Below are positions 9,612 through 21,230 of a DNA stretch of 64,000 bases, one piece after another. The notes under the pieces are model-generated. The model did no database searches and was not told the origin of the DNA. It saw only the letters and a program-made list of their open reading frames with translations. This DNA is from Limnanthes douglasii subsp. nivea (taxonomy: Eukaryota > Streptophyta > Magnoliopsida > Brassicales > Limnanthaceae). Positions within the stretch are counted from its first letter, which is position 1. The number at the start of each line of letters is the position of its first letter. Location of the stretch: NCBI GenBank assembly GCA_036936605.1, contig JAUPFV010000005.1, positions 234,327,770 to 234,391,769 of the forward strand. The letters run 5' to 3'. The translations under genes and the position numbers were made by a program.

Positions 9612-12600
9612 AAGGGGCCACCCCCCGAGGCCATCCCTTGCGATGATCCGAGGGAGGCCCCCGGATTTCAAGTCCCAGAGGAAGATTCAGCGACACACGA
9701 GTTCGCGGCTGGCAAAGTTCTGAAAATAGGGGTCCACCTCTCCCCCGAATTTAGAGGGAGGTTAGTTGCTTTTTTGTCTGATAAGCTTGATATGTTTGCT
9801 TGGTGTGCGCAGGATGTCACTGGTGTGCCGGCGGATATTATATGCCACAAGCTCGCGGTACGATCAGATGTCCGACCAATAGTCCAAAAAAGAAGGCCTG
9901 TCTCCCCGTAAAAAGCCTCAGCGATTTTGTCGGAAGTCGAACGGTTGCTAAGCATAGGTCATATTCGCGAATCACATTATCATATATGGGCGTCGAATCC
10001 AGTATTGGTGAGAAAGAAAAATGGCAAGTGGAGAATGTGTATCGACTTCACGGACTTGAACCGAGCTTGTCCTAAAGATCCTTTTCCTGTCCCTCGCATT
10101 GATCAATTAGTGGACTCGACTTCCGGAAATCGATTGCTATCTTTTATGGACGCTTACTCGGGATACAATCAAATCCGACTGGCTGCTACCGATGAAGAAA
10201 GCACTTCTTTCATTACTGGGCGAGGTTTGTATTGTTACAAGGTCATGCCATTCGGGTTAAAAAATGCGGGGGCGACTTACCAGCGCCTGGTCAATAAAAC
10301 CTTCGAGGAGCAGATTGGGCTGAATATGGAAGCTTATATCGACGATATGTTGGTTAAGAGTGAGCACGACGAAGAACATTTTGCTGATCTTGCGGAGACA
10401 TTTCACAACTTGAGTAGAGTCAATCTCAAACTCAATCCGGAAAAGTTCATTTTTGGTGTGCGGTCCGGTAAATTCCTTGGTTATATGATCAGCGAAAAAG
10501 GCATTGAGGCTGACCCTGAGCAGCTAAGAGCTTTGATTGCTATGACTCCTCCTCGAAACATTAAAGAGGTGCAAATCCTGGCAGGACGATTGGCTACTCT
10601 AAATCGATTCATTTCTCGCTCGTCGGATAAGTGTGCCCCGTTCTTTAAAATATTGCGACATGCGAAGCAATTCTGTTGGAGTGAGGAATGTTCGACGGCT
10701 TTTCGTCAAATTCAGGAGTATTTAACCTCTCCGGAAGTTTTGTCTAAACCTTTGGTGGGGGAGACGTTGATCGTCTACGTAGCGGTGTCCGAGTGTGCTG
10801 TTAGTGTTGTTCTCCTTCGAGAAGACAACTCTCTCCTCAGGCCGATTTATTATGTCAGTAAGAGTTTGTTGGAAGCCGAGAAGCGGTATCTTACTTTGGA
10901 AAAGGTGGCTTTGGCGTTGGTGACAACGGCGCGAAAGATGCGGCCTTATTTTCAAGCCCATCCCATTGTGGTTCGAACGACATTTCCTCTGAAAAGTCTA
11001 TTACAAAGACCAGACATCTCTAGCAGGATGACTAAGTGGTCCGTCGAGCTGGGAGACTTTGACATAACATTTGAGCCTCGAACGGCGATAAAATCACAGG
11101 TTTTAGCAGATTTTTTGCTCGAGTTCCACTCAGACAGGGAAGAGCAGGAGGTGTCAGATATAGTCGCCGAGGAAGAATGGGTAATACGAACGGATGGTGG
11201 GTCGAACATCTCCGGCAGCGGAGCAGGTGTTCAGTTAATATCCCCGCAGGGGGTAGCTATGTTCCAAGTCATTCGTTTCGGTTTCAAAGCTACTAATAAT
11301 GAGGCTGAGTATGAGGCAGCTTTAGCCGGCCTGCGTTTAGCTCAAATCTACGGGGCTCGGCGGATAAAATTGATCAGTGACTCTCAGTTGGTGATAAATC
11401 AGGCTTCGGGGGAGTCTGAGGCAAGGAAGGAAACACTTATACATTATTTGAAGCTAATGAAAGACTTGGCGTCGGGTTTTGAGAGCGTCAAGTTCGAGCA
11501 TGTCCGACGAGAATTAAATGTTGTCCCGGATTCTCTCGCCTCTGCTTCACGAACAGAGGGTTATCCTTGGGTTCTGGTCCAGACATGCCCGTCGATCTCA
11601 ATTAGTAAAGACCATGTGATGGACATCTTGGAGGAAAGCCACGCGATCACTCCTGATTGGAGAACAGTCCTCATTGATTTTTTGGCTCATGATGTTTTGC
11701 CCGTTGACAAATATGAAGCCAGAAAAGTTAGATTCAAGTCTCATGGTTACATTTTGCTGGGAGGATTGTTGTATAAAAAATCTTTGAGTCGACCATTGCT
11801 AAGGTGCTTGAGTGGGCCTGAATCACAAATTATCCTTTCCGAGTTGCATGACGGCGAAGGATCCGCTCACTGTGGATATAAGGCTTTGATACGCAGGGTA
11901 TTCTTGGCAGGCTATTATTGGCCAACTATCTCGGCTGATGCAAAAGATTTGGTCAAACGTTGTGACACGTGCTAGCGCTATGCTAATGTAATCCACAAAC
12001 CGGGAGTGTTGATGGAAAGTATCTCAGAGGCAGTTCCTTTTGACAGGTGGGGCGTTGACTTGGTTGGACCTCTACCGATGGCCTCTGGGGGCAGATAGAC
12101 GATAATTGTGGCCGTCGATTATTTTTCTAAGTGGGTAGAAGCTGAACCACTCGCGGGAACAAAGGCCAAAGACGTGATCAAATTTGTTTTATCTAATATT
12201 TGCTGTCGTTTTGGTGTACCGTTGCAGATTACCACGGACAATGGACCACAATTTGATAACAAAGAATTCCAGAGTTTTTGTGTGTTAAGAGGCATACGAC
12301 AATGTTTTTCGGCACCATTTCACCCCCAGGCAAATGGGCAAGTGGAAGTAACTAATCGCACCATCCTCGACGGTTTGAGAAAGAACTTGGAAGGTAAGGC
12401 GGGGAAATGGCCCGACTATTTACAGGAGGTGTTGTGGGCATATCGAACGACCCCCCGAACAGCCACCGCCGTATCCCCATTTGCCTTAGTTTATGGGATG
12501 GATGCCGTGGTCCCTCTGGAGATTCTCTTCCCTTCACATCAAATATCAACTTATGACTCAGACACAAATGACCAGCGTAGAGCATTGGCTTTAGATCTGG

Positions 12601-12893
12601 TGCAGGAAAAGAGACAGCGGGCGCAGCTGACTTCCCTTCACTATCAAACTCTTATGAGGAGTCGATATGCATCCAAAGTCAACCATAGAGACTTTCAGGT
12701 GGGAGACAAGGTCCTACGCAAAGTTTTCTTGCACACTAAGGACAAGAGTTTGGGGAAGTTGGGACCTAACTGGGAAGGCCCCTATGAGGTCACCGAAAGG
12801 ATAAAACCAGGCACATATCGGTTGAAAGATAAAGATGGACGATATCTCCGTTTACCTTGGAATATTGAGCATTTAAAGTTGTACCTCGATTAG
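9606..12893 (+). pseudogene. Element A forward pol: RT, RNase H, archaeal-type RNase H, integrase (defective)
   Basis: In frame with gag-pro. Reverse transcriptase with NGKWRMCIDFTDLNRACPKD (about 10,020-10,080) and active site YIDD (10,335-10,346). RT-linked RNase H, then the second RNase H marking the Tat lineage (IRTDGGSN near 11,190, NNEAEYEAALAGLRLA near 11,300, SDSQLVINQ near 11,380). Integrase zinc motif ending in CDTC near 11,965, catalytic core (AVDYFSKW, TTDNGPQF, ANGQVEVTNR at about 12,110-12,360) and C-terminus to LKLYLD. No chromodomain. Stops: TAA 9,909, TAG 11,973 and TAG about 12,098; the first two are shared with the inverted arm. Compared with B, most differences fall at third codon positions, a sign of past selection on the protein. 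Confidence 0.92.
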
Positions 12894-13056
12894 CAGAGCT
12901 CGGAGATGACATTGTATTTCTTTTCACTTTCTATGTATCCCTTGGGAAACTTTTTTGGTGAGGACACACTCTTTCCTACCCTGTTAGGCACAGGAAGGTT
13001 TTAATGAGGTGTTTCAGTGATCCCCTTCAATACAAAGTTTCTTTGCCTTTAAACTA

Positions 13057-13360
13057 TTTTTTGAGTCACAGTAACATGTGCCTCGAATTTTTGTCCCTCA
13101 CACGATTTTTTGGATCACAGTAACATGTGCTTCGAATTGTTGTCCCTCACACGATTTTTTGGGTCACAGTAACATGTGCCTCGAATTGCTGTACTTCGAT
13201 TTTTTTTTTGGGACCTTCGAACTATTCATCGGGTCACATTAAGGTGTGCCACGATGTTTTGGGACCTTCGAACTATTCATCGGGTCACATTAAGGTGTGC
13301 CACGATGTTTTGGGACCTTCGAACTATTCTTCGGCTCACATTAAGGTGTGCCTCGAAGCA
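13057..13360. repeat. 49-bp and 51-bp tandem repeats downstream of pol (element A)
   Basis: Three 49-bp units (TTTTTTGAGTCACAGTAAC type) start at 13,057, 13,106 and 13,155, followed by three 51-bp units (GGACCTTCGAACTATTC type) at 13,211, 13,262 and 13,313. B has six of the 49-bp units and only decayed traces of the 51-bp type. Confidence 0.9.
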
Positions 13361-13977
13361 ACTCTCAGTTGTGAATCAGAGCATTTTTCCCTGAAATTGT
13401 TTTCAGAGACCCTAAATATTATTCGAAGGCCACGTAAGTTGGAATTCGAAGACTTTATTGCAAGTATAAAACTTGTTAAATTTATTTAAGTACGAATTGT
13501 TCGAAGGCCAAGTAAGTCGGCACTCGAAGACCTTATTTAAAAACATCAAAAATTATTCGAAGGCTAATTATTCGAAGGGCCAGTAACATTGCAAGTATAA
13601 AACTTGTTAAATTTATTTAAGTACGAATTGTTCGAAGGCCAAGTACGTTGAAATTTATTTAAGTAATAATTATTCGAAGGCTAATAAATTTTGGAGTTCG
13701 ATGGCCTTATTACAACCCTAACACTAGTTGTTCGAAGGCCGATAAAATTTGTGAATTTATCCAAGTGCTAATTATTCGAAGGGCCAATAAAATCATAATT
13801 CGAAGAACAATTTATCTAACTGCTAATCATTATGAACTTGTTCCAAATACAGTACATTGACAAGTCAAATATTCAGTGCTCTTCCACAGTTAAAGTAGCA
13901 CAGCAAGTTCCAGTCATTACAAAAAGAGGCCTTTTTAGGCCATATACAAAAAACAGACTTACCTATAGTACTTTTAC
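13361..13977. other. Element A 3' noncoding region rich in TTCGAAGGCC-like motifs
   Basis: No gene. ATTCGAAGGCC and close variants recur many times, separated by AT-rich sequence. The matching part of B (41,330-41,640) and, more loosely, of C (54,890-55,400) has the same flavour. Confidence 0.6.
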
Positions 13978-15275
13978 TCAATCGGCATTTTTCGAGGTAT
14001 CACTCCCCTCACCCTCTGAGTCTTCACTCTCACTTACGACTATTTGGGGAGGGAAAAGTTCTGGGGGGACAAGCTTCCAAAAAAGCCCCAGGTCATACTC
14101 AGGGTGCTCAGCATATATCTGAGTCAACAAGCCAGCTCGAGTAGCAGCATCGCGGGCCTGTAAGGTCTTCAAACATATTGCTGCATAGGCATCCACAGCC
14201 TTTTCCTTCGCTTCTTCAATTTCTACTGGGAAGCCTCTGATCTTTTTCTCCAAGTTATCGCGTTCTCCAACTACTTTTCGAAGAGCCTCAGTGCACTGCT
14301 CGAATCCATCGCAAGCCTTGCGATGCCCTTTTTTGTATTCAGATATCATCAGCTCCTGGGCATCAGTCTTCTCCTTGTACAAATCCCTTTCTTGCTGGCA
14401 ACACCTCTCTAGCATTGTCACATAATTCTCAGAGGCAGAAAGACGCTCATACAAGGCATCAGTTTGGCCCTCGATCACTGCATACTCCTTCTTGGCCTCC
14501 TCGAGTTGAGAGGCAACTAGTGATGCTCTGAACTTGTAGTAATTTTTACGCTTTTCAAGATGGCGCATCTTCTTTCCTCGATTCACTAAAGTATGCAGCA
14601 GCTCCGCAGACTCATCGAAAACTCATCATCCAAGGAGACCTCGAATGAGCTCGAAGGAGACCCTAAATCTGCAGAATCAAATTCGGAAAAATTACCACAA
14701 GCAACGTTTGGGTGAACGAGAAGTGGAGGATTTGTTCGAGGAGCAGGGATAGGAGCCAGCCTTGGACTGTCTTCGAGGGAAGCTAGATGAGAAGCCTCAG
14801 TCAGAAGAGAGTGTAAGGATTGGTAGGAAGTTTCCTTGGGTGATTGGCCACCCCTGTTTTCAGCATCAATTGCATCATCATGGACTTCTCTTTCGAAGTT
14901 AGTCCCTTCATTGTTGTCAGGAGTTTCTCCTCCCTCAGCCTGTTCTTCGATGGGTTCAAGAAGAATACCCTTCCCCTTCAAGTCTTTTTTCTTGCCATCT
15001 TTCTTTGGTGGAAGGATGGGAGCAGGGGAGGAGGAGTGGGATTTGTTGAAGCAATAACACTCGTTCGGGGGGCTTCACTTGTTCGAGGGGCTTCACTTGT
15101 TCGAGGGGCTTCAGTTGTTCGAGGGTCATTAGAGTTCGAGGCCCCTGCATTCTTCGAGGAGTGTGGTTTTTGTTTGTTAGTAGCTATTTTGGGATTTATT
15201 GGTTGGGTTGGTGCTACTTCATCTTCTGGAGGTTCATCCAGGTGACTTTGTGAGCGAGAGCGCTTGGGCAGGTGC
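13978..15275 (-). pseudogene. Element A antisense gene, truncated 3' exon
   Basis: Homologous to exon 2 of the antisense gene of B: PKRSRSQSHL, the APRTSE repeats (18-bp units at about 15,065-15,125), KGKGILLEPIEEQ, FSEFDSADLGSPSSSFEV, KKMRHLEKRKNYYKF and the acidic end SESEDSEGEGSDTSKNAD. The middle is predicted coiled coil. Frameshifts near 14,980 and 14,600 break it. Upstream it stops abruptly at 15,275/15,276, where the inverted integrase begins, so exon 1, intron and promoter are missing. Its first residues are fused in frame to the inverted integrase fragment (SRGIR then HLPKRS). Confidence 0.85.
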
Positions 15276-17968
15276 CGTATGCCTCTTGACACACAAAAAC
15301 TCTGGAATTCTTTGTTATCAAATTGTGGTCCATTGTCCGTGGTAATCTGCAACGGTACACCAAAACGACAGCAAATATTAGATAAAACAAATTTGATCAC
15401 GTCTTTGGCCTTTGTTCCCGTGAGTGGTTCAGCTTCTACCCACTTAGAAAAATAATCGACGGCCACAATTATCGTCTGTCTGCCCCCAGAGGCCATCGGT
15501 AGAGGTCCAACCAAGTCAACGCCCCACCTGTCAAAAGGAACTGCCTCTGAGATACTTTCCATCAACACTCCCGGTTTGTGGATTACATTAGCATAGCGCT
15601 AGCACGTGTCACAACGTTTGACCAAATCTTTTGCATCAGCCGAGATAGTTGGCCAATAATAGCCTGCCAAGAATACCCTGCGTATCAAAGCCTTATATCC
15701 ACAGTGAGCGGATCCTTCGCCGTCATGCAACTCGGAAAGGATAATTTGTGATTCAGGCCCACTCAAGCAACTTAGCAATGGTCGACTCAAAGATTTTTTA
15801 TACAACAATCCTCCCAGCAAAATGTAACCATGAGACTTGAATCTAACTTTTCTGGCTTCATATTTGTCAACGGGCAAAACGTCATGAGCCAAAAAATCAA
15901 TGAGGACTGTTCTCCAATCAGGAGTGATCGCGTGGCTTTCCTCCGAGATGTCCATCACATGGTCTTTACTAATTGAGATCGACGGGCATGTCTGGACCAG
16001 AACCCAAGGATAACCCTCTGTTCGTGAAGCAGAGGCGAGAGAATCCGGGACAGCATTTAATTCTCGTCGGACATGCTCGAACTTGACGCTCTCAAAATCC
16101 GACGCCAAGTCTTTCATTAGCTTCAAATAATGTATAAGTGTTTCCTTCCTTGCCTCAGACTCCCCCGAAGCCTGATTTATCACCAGCTGAGAGTCACTGA
16201 TCAATTTTATCCGTCGAGCCCCGTAGATTTGAGCTAAACGCAGGCCGGCTAAAGCTGCCTCATACTCAGCCTCATTATTAGTAGCTTTGAAACCGAAACG
16301 AATGGCTTGGAACATAGCTACCCCTGCGGGGATATTAACTGAACACCTGCTCCGCTGTCGGAGATGTTCGACCCACCATCCGTCCGTATTACCCATTCTT
16401 CCTCGGCGACTATATCTGACACCTCCTGCTCTTCCCTGTCTGAGTGGAACTCGACCAAAAAATCTGCTAAAACCTGTGTTTTTATCGCCGTTCGAGGCTC
16501 AAATGTTATGTCAAAGTCTCCCAGCTCGACGGACCACTTAGTCATCCTGCCAGAGATGTCTGGTCTTTGTAATAGACTTTTCAGGGGAAATGTCGTTCGA
16601 ACCACAATGGGATGGGCTTGAAAATAAGGCCGCATCTTTCGCGCCGCTGTCACCAACGCCAAAGCCACCTTTTCCAAAGTAAGATACCGCTTCTCGGCGT
16701 CCAACAAACTCTTACTGATATAATAAATCGTCCTTAGGAGAGAGTTGTCTTCTCGAAAGAGAACAACACTAACAGCACACTCGGACACCGCTACGTAGAC
16801 GATCAACGTCTCCCCCACCAAAGGTTTAAACAAAACTTCCGGAGAGGTTAAATACTCCTGAATTTGACGAAAAGCCGTCGAACATTCCTCGGTCCAACAG
16901 AATTGCTTCGCATGTCGCAATATTTTAAAGAACGGGGCACACTTATCCGACGAGCGAGAAATGAATCGATTTAGAGTAGCCAATCGTCCTGTCAGGATTT
17001 GCACCTCTTTAATGTTTCGAGGAGGAGTCATAGCAATCAAAGCTCTTAGCTGCTCAGGGTCAGCCTCAATGCCTTTTTCGCTGATCATATAACCAAGGAA
17101 TTTACCGGACCGCACACCAAAAATGAACTTTTCCGGATTGAGTTTGAGATTGACTCTACTCAAGTTGTGAAATGTCTCCGCAAGATCAGCAAAATGTTCT
17201 TCGTCGTGCTCACTCTTAACCAACATATCGTCGATATAAGCTTCCATATTCAGCCCAATCTGCTCCTCGAAGGTTTTATTGACCAGGCGCTGGTAAGTCG
17301 CCCCCGCATTTTTTAACCCGAATGGCATGACCTTGTAACAATACAAACCTCGCCCAGTAATGAAAGAAGTGCTTTCTTCATCGGTACCAGCCAGTCGGAT
17401 TTGATTGTATCCCGAGTAAGCGTCCATAAAAGATAGCAATCGATTTCCGGAAGTCGAGTCCACTAATTGATCAATGCGAGGGACAGGAAAAAGGATCTTT
17501 AGGACAAGCTCGGTTCAAGTCCGTGAAGTCGATACACATTCTCCACTTGCCATTTTTCTTTCTCACCAATACTGGATTCGATGCCCATATATGATAATGT
17601 GATTCGCGAATATGACCTATGCTTAGCAACCGTTCGACTTCCGACAAAATCGCTGAGGCTTTTTACGGGGAGACAGGCCTTCTTTTTTGGACTATTGGTC
17701 GGACATCTGATCGTACCGCGAGCTTGTGGCATATAATTTCCGCCGGCACACCAGTGACATCCTGCGCACACCAAGCGAACATATCAAGCTTATCAGACAA
17801 AAAAGCAACTAACCTCCCTCTAAATTCGGGGGAGAGGTGGACCCCTATTTTCAGAACTTTTCCAGCCGCGAACTCGTGTGTCGCTGAATCTTCCTCTGGG
17901 ACTTGAAATCCGGGGGCCTCCCTCGGATCATCGCAAGGGATGGCCTCGGGGGGTGGCCCCTTTAATTG
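15276..17968 (-). pseudogene. Element A inverted arm: pol copy truncated in integrase
   Basis: Reverse copy of 9,606-12,298. It begins (minus strand) after the inverted UAG and ends inside the integrase core just after CVSRGIR, so the catalytic Glu and C-terminus are missing. It shares the TAA (about 17,665) and the TAG at the zinc motif (about 15,599) with the forward copy. It lacks the forward stop at 12,098 and has its own 1-bp deletion near 16,320. In about 300 bp of RT I counted one difference from the forward arm; in 240 bp around the second RNase H, six. It is far closer to the forward arm (about 98-99 percent) than to B (about 87 percent in a sampled RT stretch). Confidence 0.92.
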
Positions 17969-20437
17969 CTATGCTGGGTCAGAGGGCCCTCCTCGAACCC
18001 CTTTGGAAGACAGGGCTATCTGGTAGCATTCTCGTGCCATCTTCTGGCTACTTCTGACTGTTCCAATGTTGTTTCAGACCACATATTTCAGGCATTGATG
18101 CACCGTGGAGATGACGCCGTGCATCCGAGATAACCAAGAGCGTCCCAGGATGGCGTTATAAGACGTTGGTGCGTCAACCACAATGAAGAGTACCTCTACC
18201 TCTTTTCTGAATGGTCCACGACCCAACTCTACCATACATTGAAACTCCCCCACAACAACCGCTATGGCACCAGTGAAACCCACGATTGTCCTATCGGATC
18301 TTCGGATGACCCGTGGGTCGGAAATGCGGCGGTAAGTGCTCATAAACAAAATGTTCGCAGAGCTTCCTGTATCGATGAGTATTTTTTGAACCTGATCCCC
18401 GACGATGCCCGCCGCGATCACTACAGCGTCCTCATGAGGGCCTGCAACATTACGCATATCATTATCATCAAACACAAATAATAGGAGAAGGCGAGCGATG
18501 CATTTGTGCGGAGACTCCAGCTTCGATCTGGGTGGTTAGATTCACCATGTGCCTTTTGCGAGAGCTATTAGAATTCCCTGCGATTGTGTCTCCGCCGAAA
18601 ATTGCTAAAGAATCGAAAAATGCACAAAGGCTGTCCACCCTCCCCCTCGGAATTTCTTCCTCTACCAGGTTTACATTGTTCCTCCCAACTTTGGGGTCCA
18701 AATACTCTTGTTCGATGTCAAAATCGTCAACCCCTTCGGAAATTACCATGGTTGTGTCAGTATTCTTCGAGACAGCTTTTACCGCGGTATTTTTCTGGAG
18801 TGTTTCTTGACATACTCCAACAGCATTCCATTCTCAATGAGAGCATGCACCTCCTTCTTCAAGACGATGCAATCCTTAGTGCCATGGCCCACATCCTTGT
18901 GATATTTGCAATATTTGTTGACACTTCTGCTTTCCCTTGGTGTTTGTATGGGAAAAGGCTTCCTGAACGTGACCGAAGACTTAGCCTTATCAAAGATCGC
19001 AACGACATTTTCTGTCAACTCCGCATAGTAGTCGGGTCGAGTCCATTTGTTTGACATGTATCTGCCCCCTTGATTATAGTTTGACTGATTGCCATAGTAC
19101 TGCGGGTTTGATTTTTGCCTTGGAGGATATTGACCCGTGCTTTTAGCTTGAACGTTTGATCGAGGGCCCTGAGAGCTTGACTCCGTTCTTTGAAATTGAT
19201 TGTGATCCAGTTGCTCTCCGGAACCTTTCTCCGAGGCTTGGGTTTCTTCCACCAAGATTCTCTTCTCAACTTGATCCAGCAATGCTCCGAAGGTCATCGC
19301 TTGACTTTCTGCCACCGTGTCTTTCAACAACCCGGGGAGCAAGCCCATCCTGAACGCTGCAAGCGCCACCGAATCCTTATAGTACTCCATATCTGTTTTG
19401 GTTTTGACAAAGCGATTGGTATAGTTTTTGAGGCTCTCCCCCACTTTTTGTCGACAGTAGATTATGGTATCTCCGTTGGCCCGAAACTTCTTGCTCCCGA
19501 CGAAGTGTTGTCTAAAGATGTTCCAGAACATGTCAAAGTTCTTAATGGAGCCCTGAGGTAGCCTGTTGTACCATTTAGATGCCACTCCCTTGAAAGTTTG
19601 AGAGAACGCTCTGCACAAAAGCTTATCATCGTCGTCGAAGTTTATCATAAAGTTCTTAAACTGCTCGATGTGATTATCCGGATCCTGAGTCCCATCGAAC
19701 TTTTCAAGCTTCGAAATGTCAAAGTGCTTTGGGAGGTTCCCCACTAAGATCTCCGATGATAGAGGAGAGGCTCTCCAATTATGCCCTGTACGATAAACGT
19801 TGGACCTCAAATTCTCGTTGTTTGAAAAGTACAGACCCTCCTCGGAGGGCAAAGTGTATTGCTGCTGCTATTCTGAATTTCGAGGGCCCATATCATCCTT
19901 CCCAAGGCACTTTGCCTGCTCGTGAGAACGATCACCAACTCGGTCGTGGCGACTCTTCTCCCGTAAGGATTTCCTCTCCGAACTCCTTCCCCTTCGGGCA
20001 CCAGTTCGCCTCTGGTCACGCTTTTTCCTCCTGTGGTATCTCCGGGGAGATGACTCAGAAGTACTATACCGTGAGTAGTCACTTGAAGTAGCAGAGTCCG
20101 AACGGTACTTTTCTCTCCTCTTCGGAGACCTTCGCTCACGCCTCCGATATTTATCATCTCTTTTCTTGGGACGAATTTCGACGTCCCACTCCTTCCTTTG
20201 TTCGACGGGTTCTCTTCTTATCTCAGATCGAACATTTTTCTGAGCAGCTTCTTTCTCCGCCTTCAACCTTTCGATTTCCAACAGCAGTTCATTCCTCTGA
20301 GCCAAGAGGGCGGAGTCATCGACAGCGTTCTCGACTCGCCGACCTCTTTCTCCTTCGGATTCCAAGTCGTCCTAAAAGTCATCCGCCTCCATGTTTTCCT
20401 CGCAGTGATCAATCAAATCGTCCCCTGGGCCTTCCAT
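17969..20437 (-). pseudogene. Element A inverted arm: gag-pro copy
   Basis: Reverse copy of 7,142-9,605, from ATG (20,437-20,435) to the conserved UAG (17,971-17,969). Gag domain, zinc-knuckle-like motif and protease (DTGSSANIL) are readable. Its own breaks include TAG codons near 20,374 and 19,869 and a 1-bp deletion near 18,790, none present in the forward copy. The forward 5-bp deletion and three TGA stops are absent here. The two arms have therefore collected separate mutations since they formed. Confidence 0.9.
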
Positions 20438-20497
20438 GGTTCTCCTCGAAACGGGAATTATTTCTAGGAAGTGATTATCGTCGGAGCGATTTTCGCT

Positions 20498-20515
20498 TCC
20501 CACAGACGGCGCCAC
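20498..20515 (-). other. Inverted primer-binding site, outer end of the inverted arm
   Basis: Reverse complement of GTGGCGCCGTCTGTGGGA. The inverted arm stops exactly here; no U5 follows. The next bases (AACTCGGTGTA) belong to the 3' noncoding region, as comparison with B near 45,187 shows. The junction is thus at the PBS/LTR boundary, the place where minus-strand synthesis ends. Confidence 0.85.
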
Positions 20516-20791
20516 AACTCGGTGTAATTGAAGCTCGAAGAGGCCGTTTTAGATATTCGAGGAGGCTTGCAAACCATTCGAGGATGCTTGCAAACCATTC
20601 GGAGAGGTTTTATGTCGAAGAGGTTTTGTGGAACGATCTTTCGCCTAAGTAGTTCATGGCCTTGACAATACGAAGAGATTCGCGGAGCAACTTTTCGAGG
20701 GACTTATAAAGTTCGAAGAAGAAGTAATTTTGGCCTGTCAGAAGAATTATTCAGTCTTAGCAAAATGATTTTTACTAAGACTGGGGGCTAC
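20516..20791 (+). other. Element A 3' noncoding end and polypurine tract
   Basis: Similar to B 45,187-45,526: TTCGAAGA-type motifs, then TTACTAAGACTGGGGGCTAC immediately before the 3' LTR. The purine-rich AAGACTGGGGG is the likely plus-strand primer. Confidence 0.75.
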
Positions 20792-21225
20792 TGATAAGGA
20801 AGAATAAAAGACAAGGGCCAAAATGCATAGAAATAAATGTATAAGGGTCGAAATGCATAGAAATAAATGTATAGGGGCCAAAATGCATAGAAATAAATGT
20901 ATAGGGGCCAAAATGCATTAAAATAAGTGTATAAGGACTAAAATGCATGAATTGTAAAGATATAGCTAAAATAGGAAGCAACCTTAAATCGGGGACTAAA
21001 AGATGTAATTAAACCAAATTAAAGCGTGTGGGGTCCGCAATTGTACTATAAAAGGACCACACACGCTTCACGAATCTCGAGATAAATAGTACGACTTTCT
21101 CTCTCTACTCTGTTTAGCATTTTCTCTCTCTAGATCTAACACTCAAATATTCCTCTACCTCCTAATCCCCTATCAACAAATCTTCTCATAACAAAATCAC
21201 CCTCGGACCATCTTTTAACTCTTCA
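20792..21225 (+). repeat. Element A 3' LTR
   Basis: 434 bp, same ends as the 5' LTR and the same four 30-bp units. Followed by the target duplication AGTAG (21,226-21,230). Confidence 0.95.
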
Positions 21226-21230
21226 AGTAG

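Larger units (their letters stand above)
6630..21225 (+). mobile_element. Element A: 14.6-kb composite Tat-lineage Ty3/gypsy retrotransposon with an internal inverted gag-pol copy
   Basis: Bounded by 434-bp LTRs starting TGATAAGG and ending CTCTTCA, with 5-bp duplications AGTAG at 6,625-6,629 and 21,226-21,230. Order: LTR, PBS, gag-pro, UAG, pol, 3' repeats, antisense-gene remnant, then pol, gag-pro and PBS in reverse orientation (15,276-20,515), 3' UTR, polypurine tract, LTR. The LTRs differ at 10 of 434 positions by my count. Forward and inverted arms share two pol stops (9,909-9,911 and 11,973-11,975) that B lacks, so the parent was already defective and needed proteins from another element. 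No LTR lies between the arms, so this is one insertion, not two nested elements. Confidence 0.92.

Noticed and set aside
9590..9620. Programmed frameshift between gag-pro and pol
   Set aside because: Distances from UAG to pol landmarks are multiples of three in A and B, so no frame change is needed.
13127..13489. Open frames of 120 and 72 codons with repeated segments
   Set aside because: They are translations of the 49/51-bp noncoding tandem repeats.
14836..15245. Plus-strand open frames with repeated LVRGAS segments
   Set aside because: They are the reverse of the 18-bp coding repeat of the antisense gene; the same occurs at 42,598-43,078.
6630..21225. Two nested or head-to-head independent elements instead of one composite
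   Set aside because: No LTR lies between 7,063 and 20,792, the outer duplications match, and the arms share private stops.
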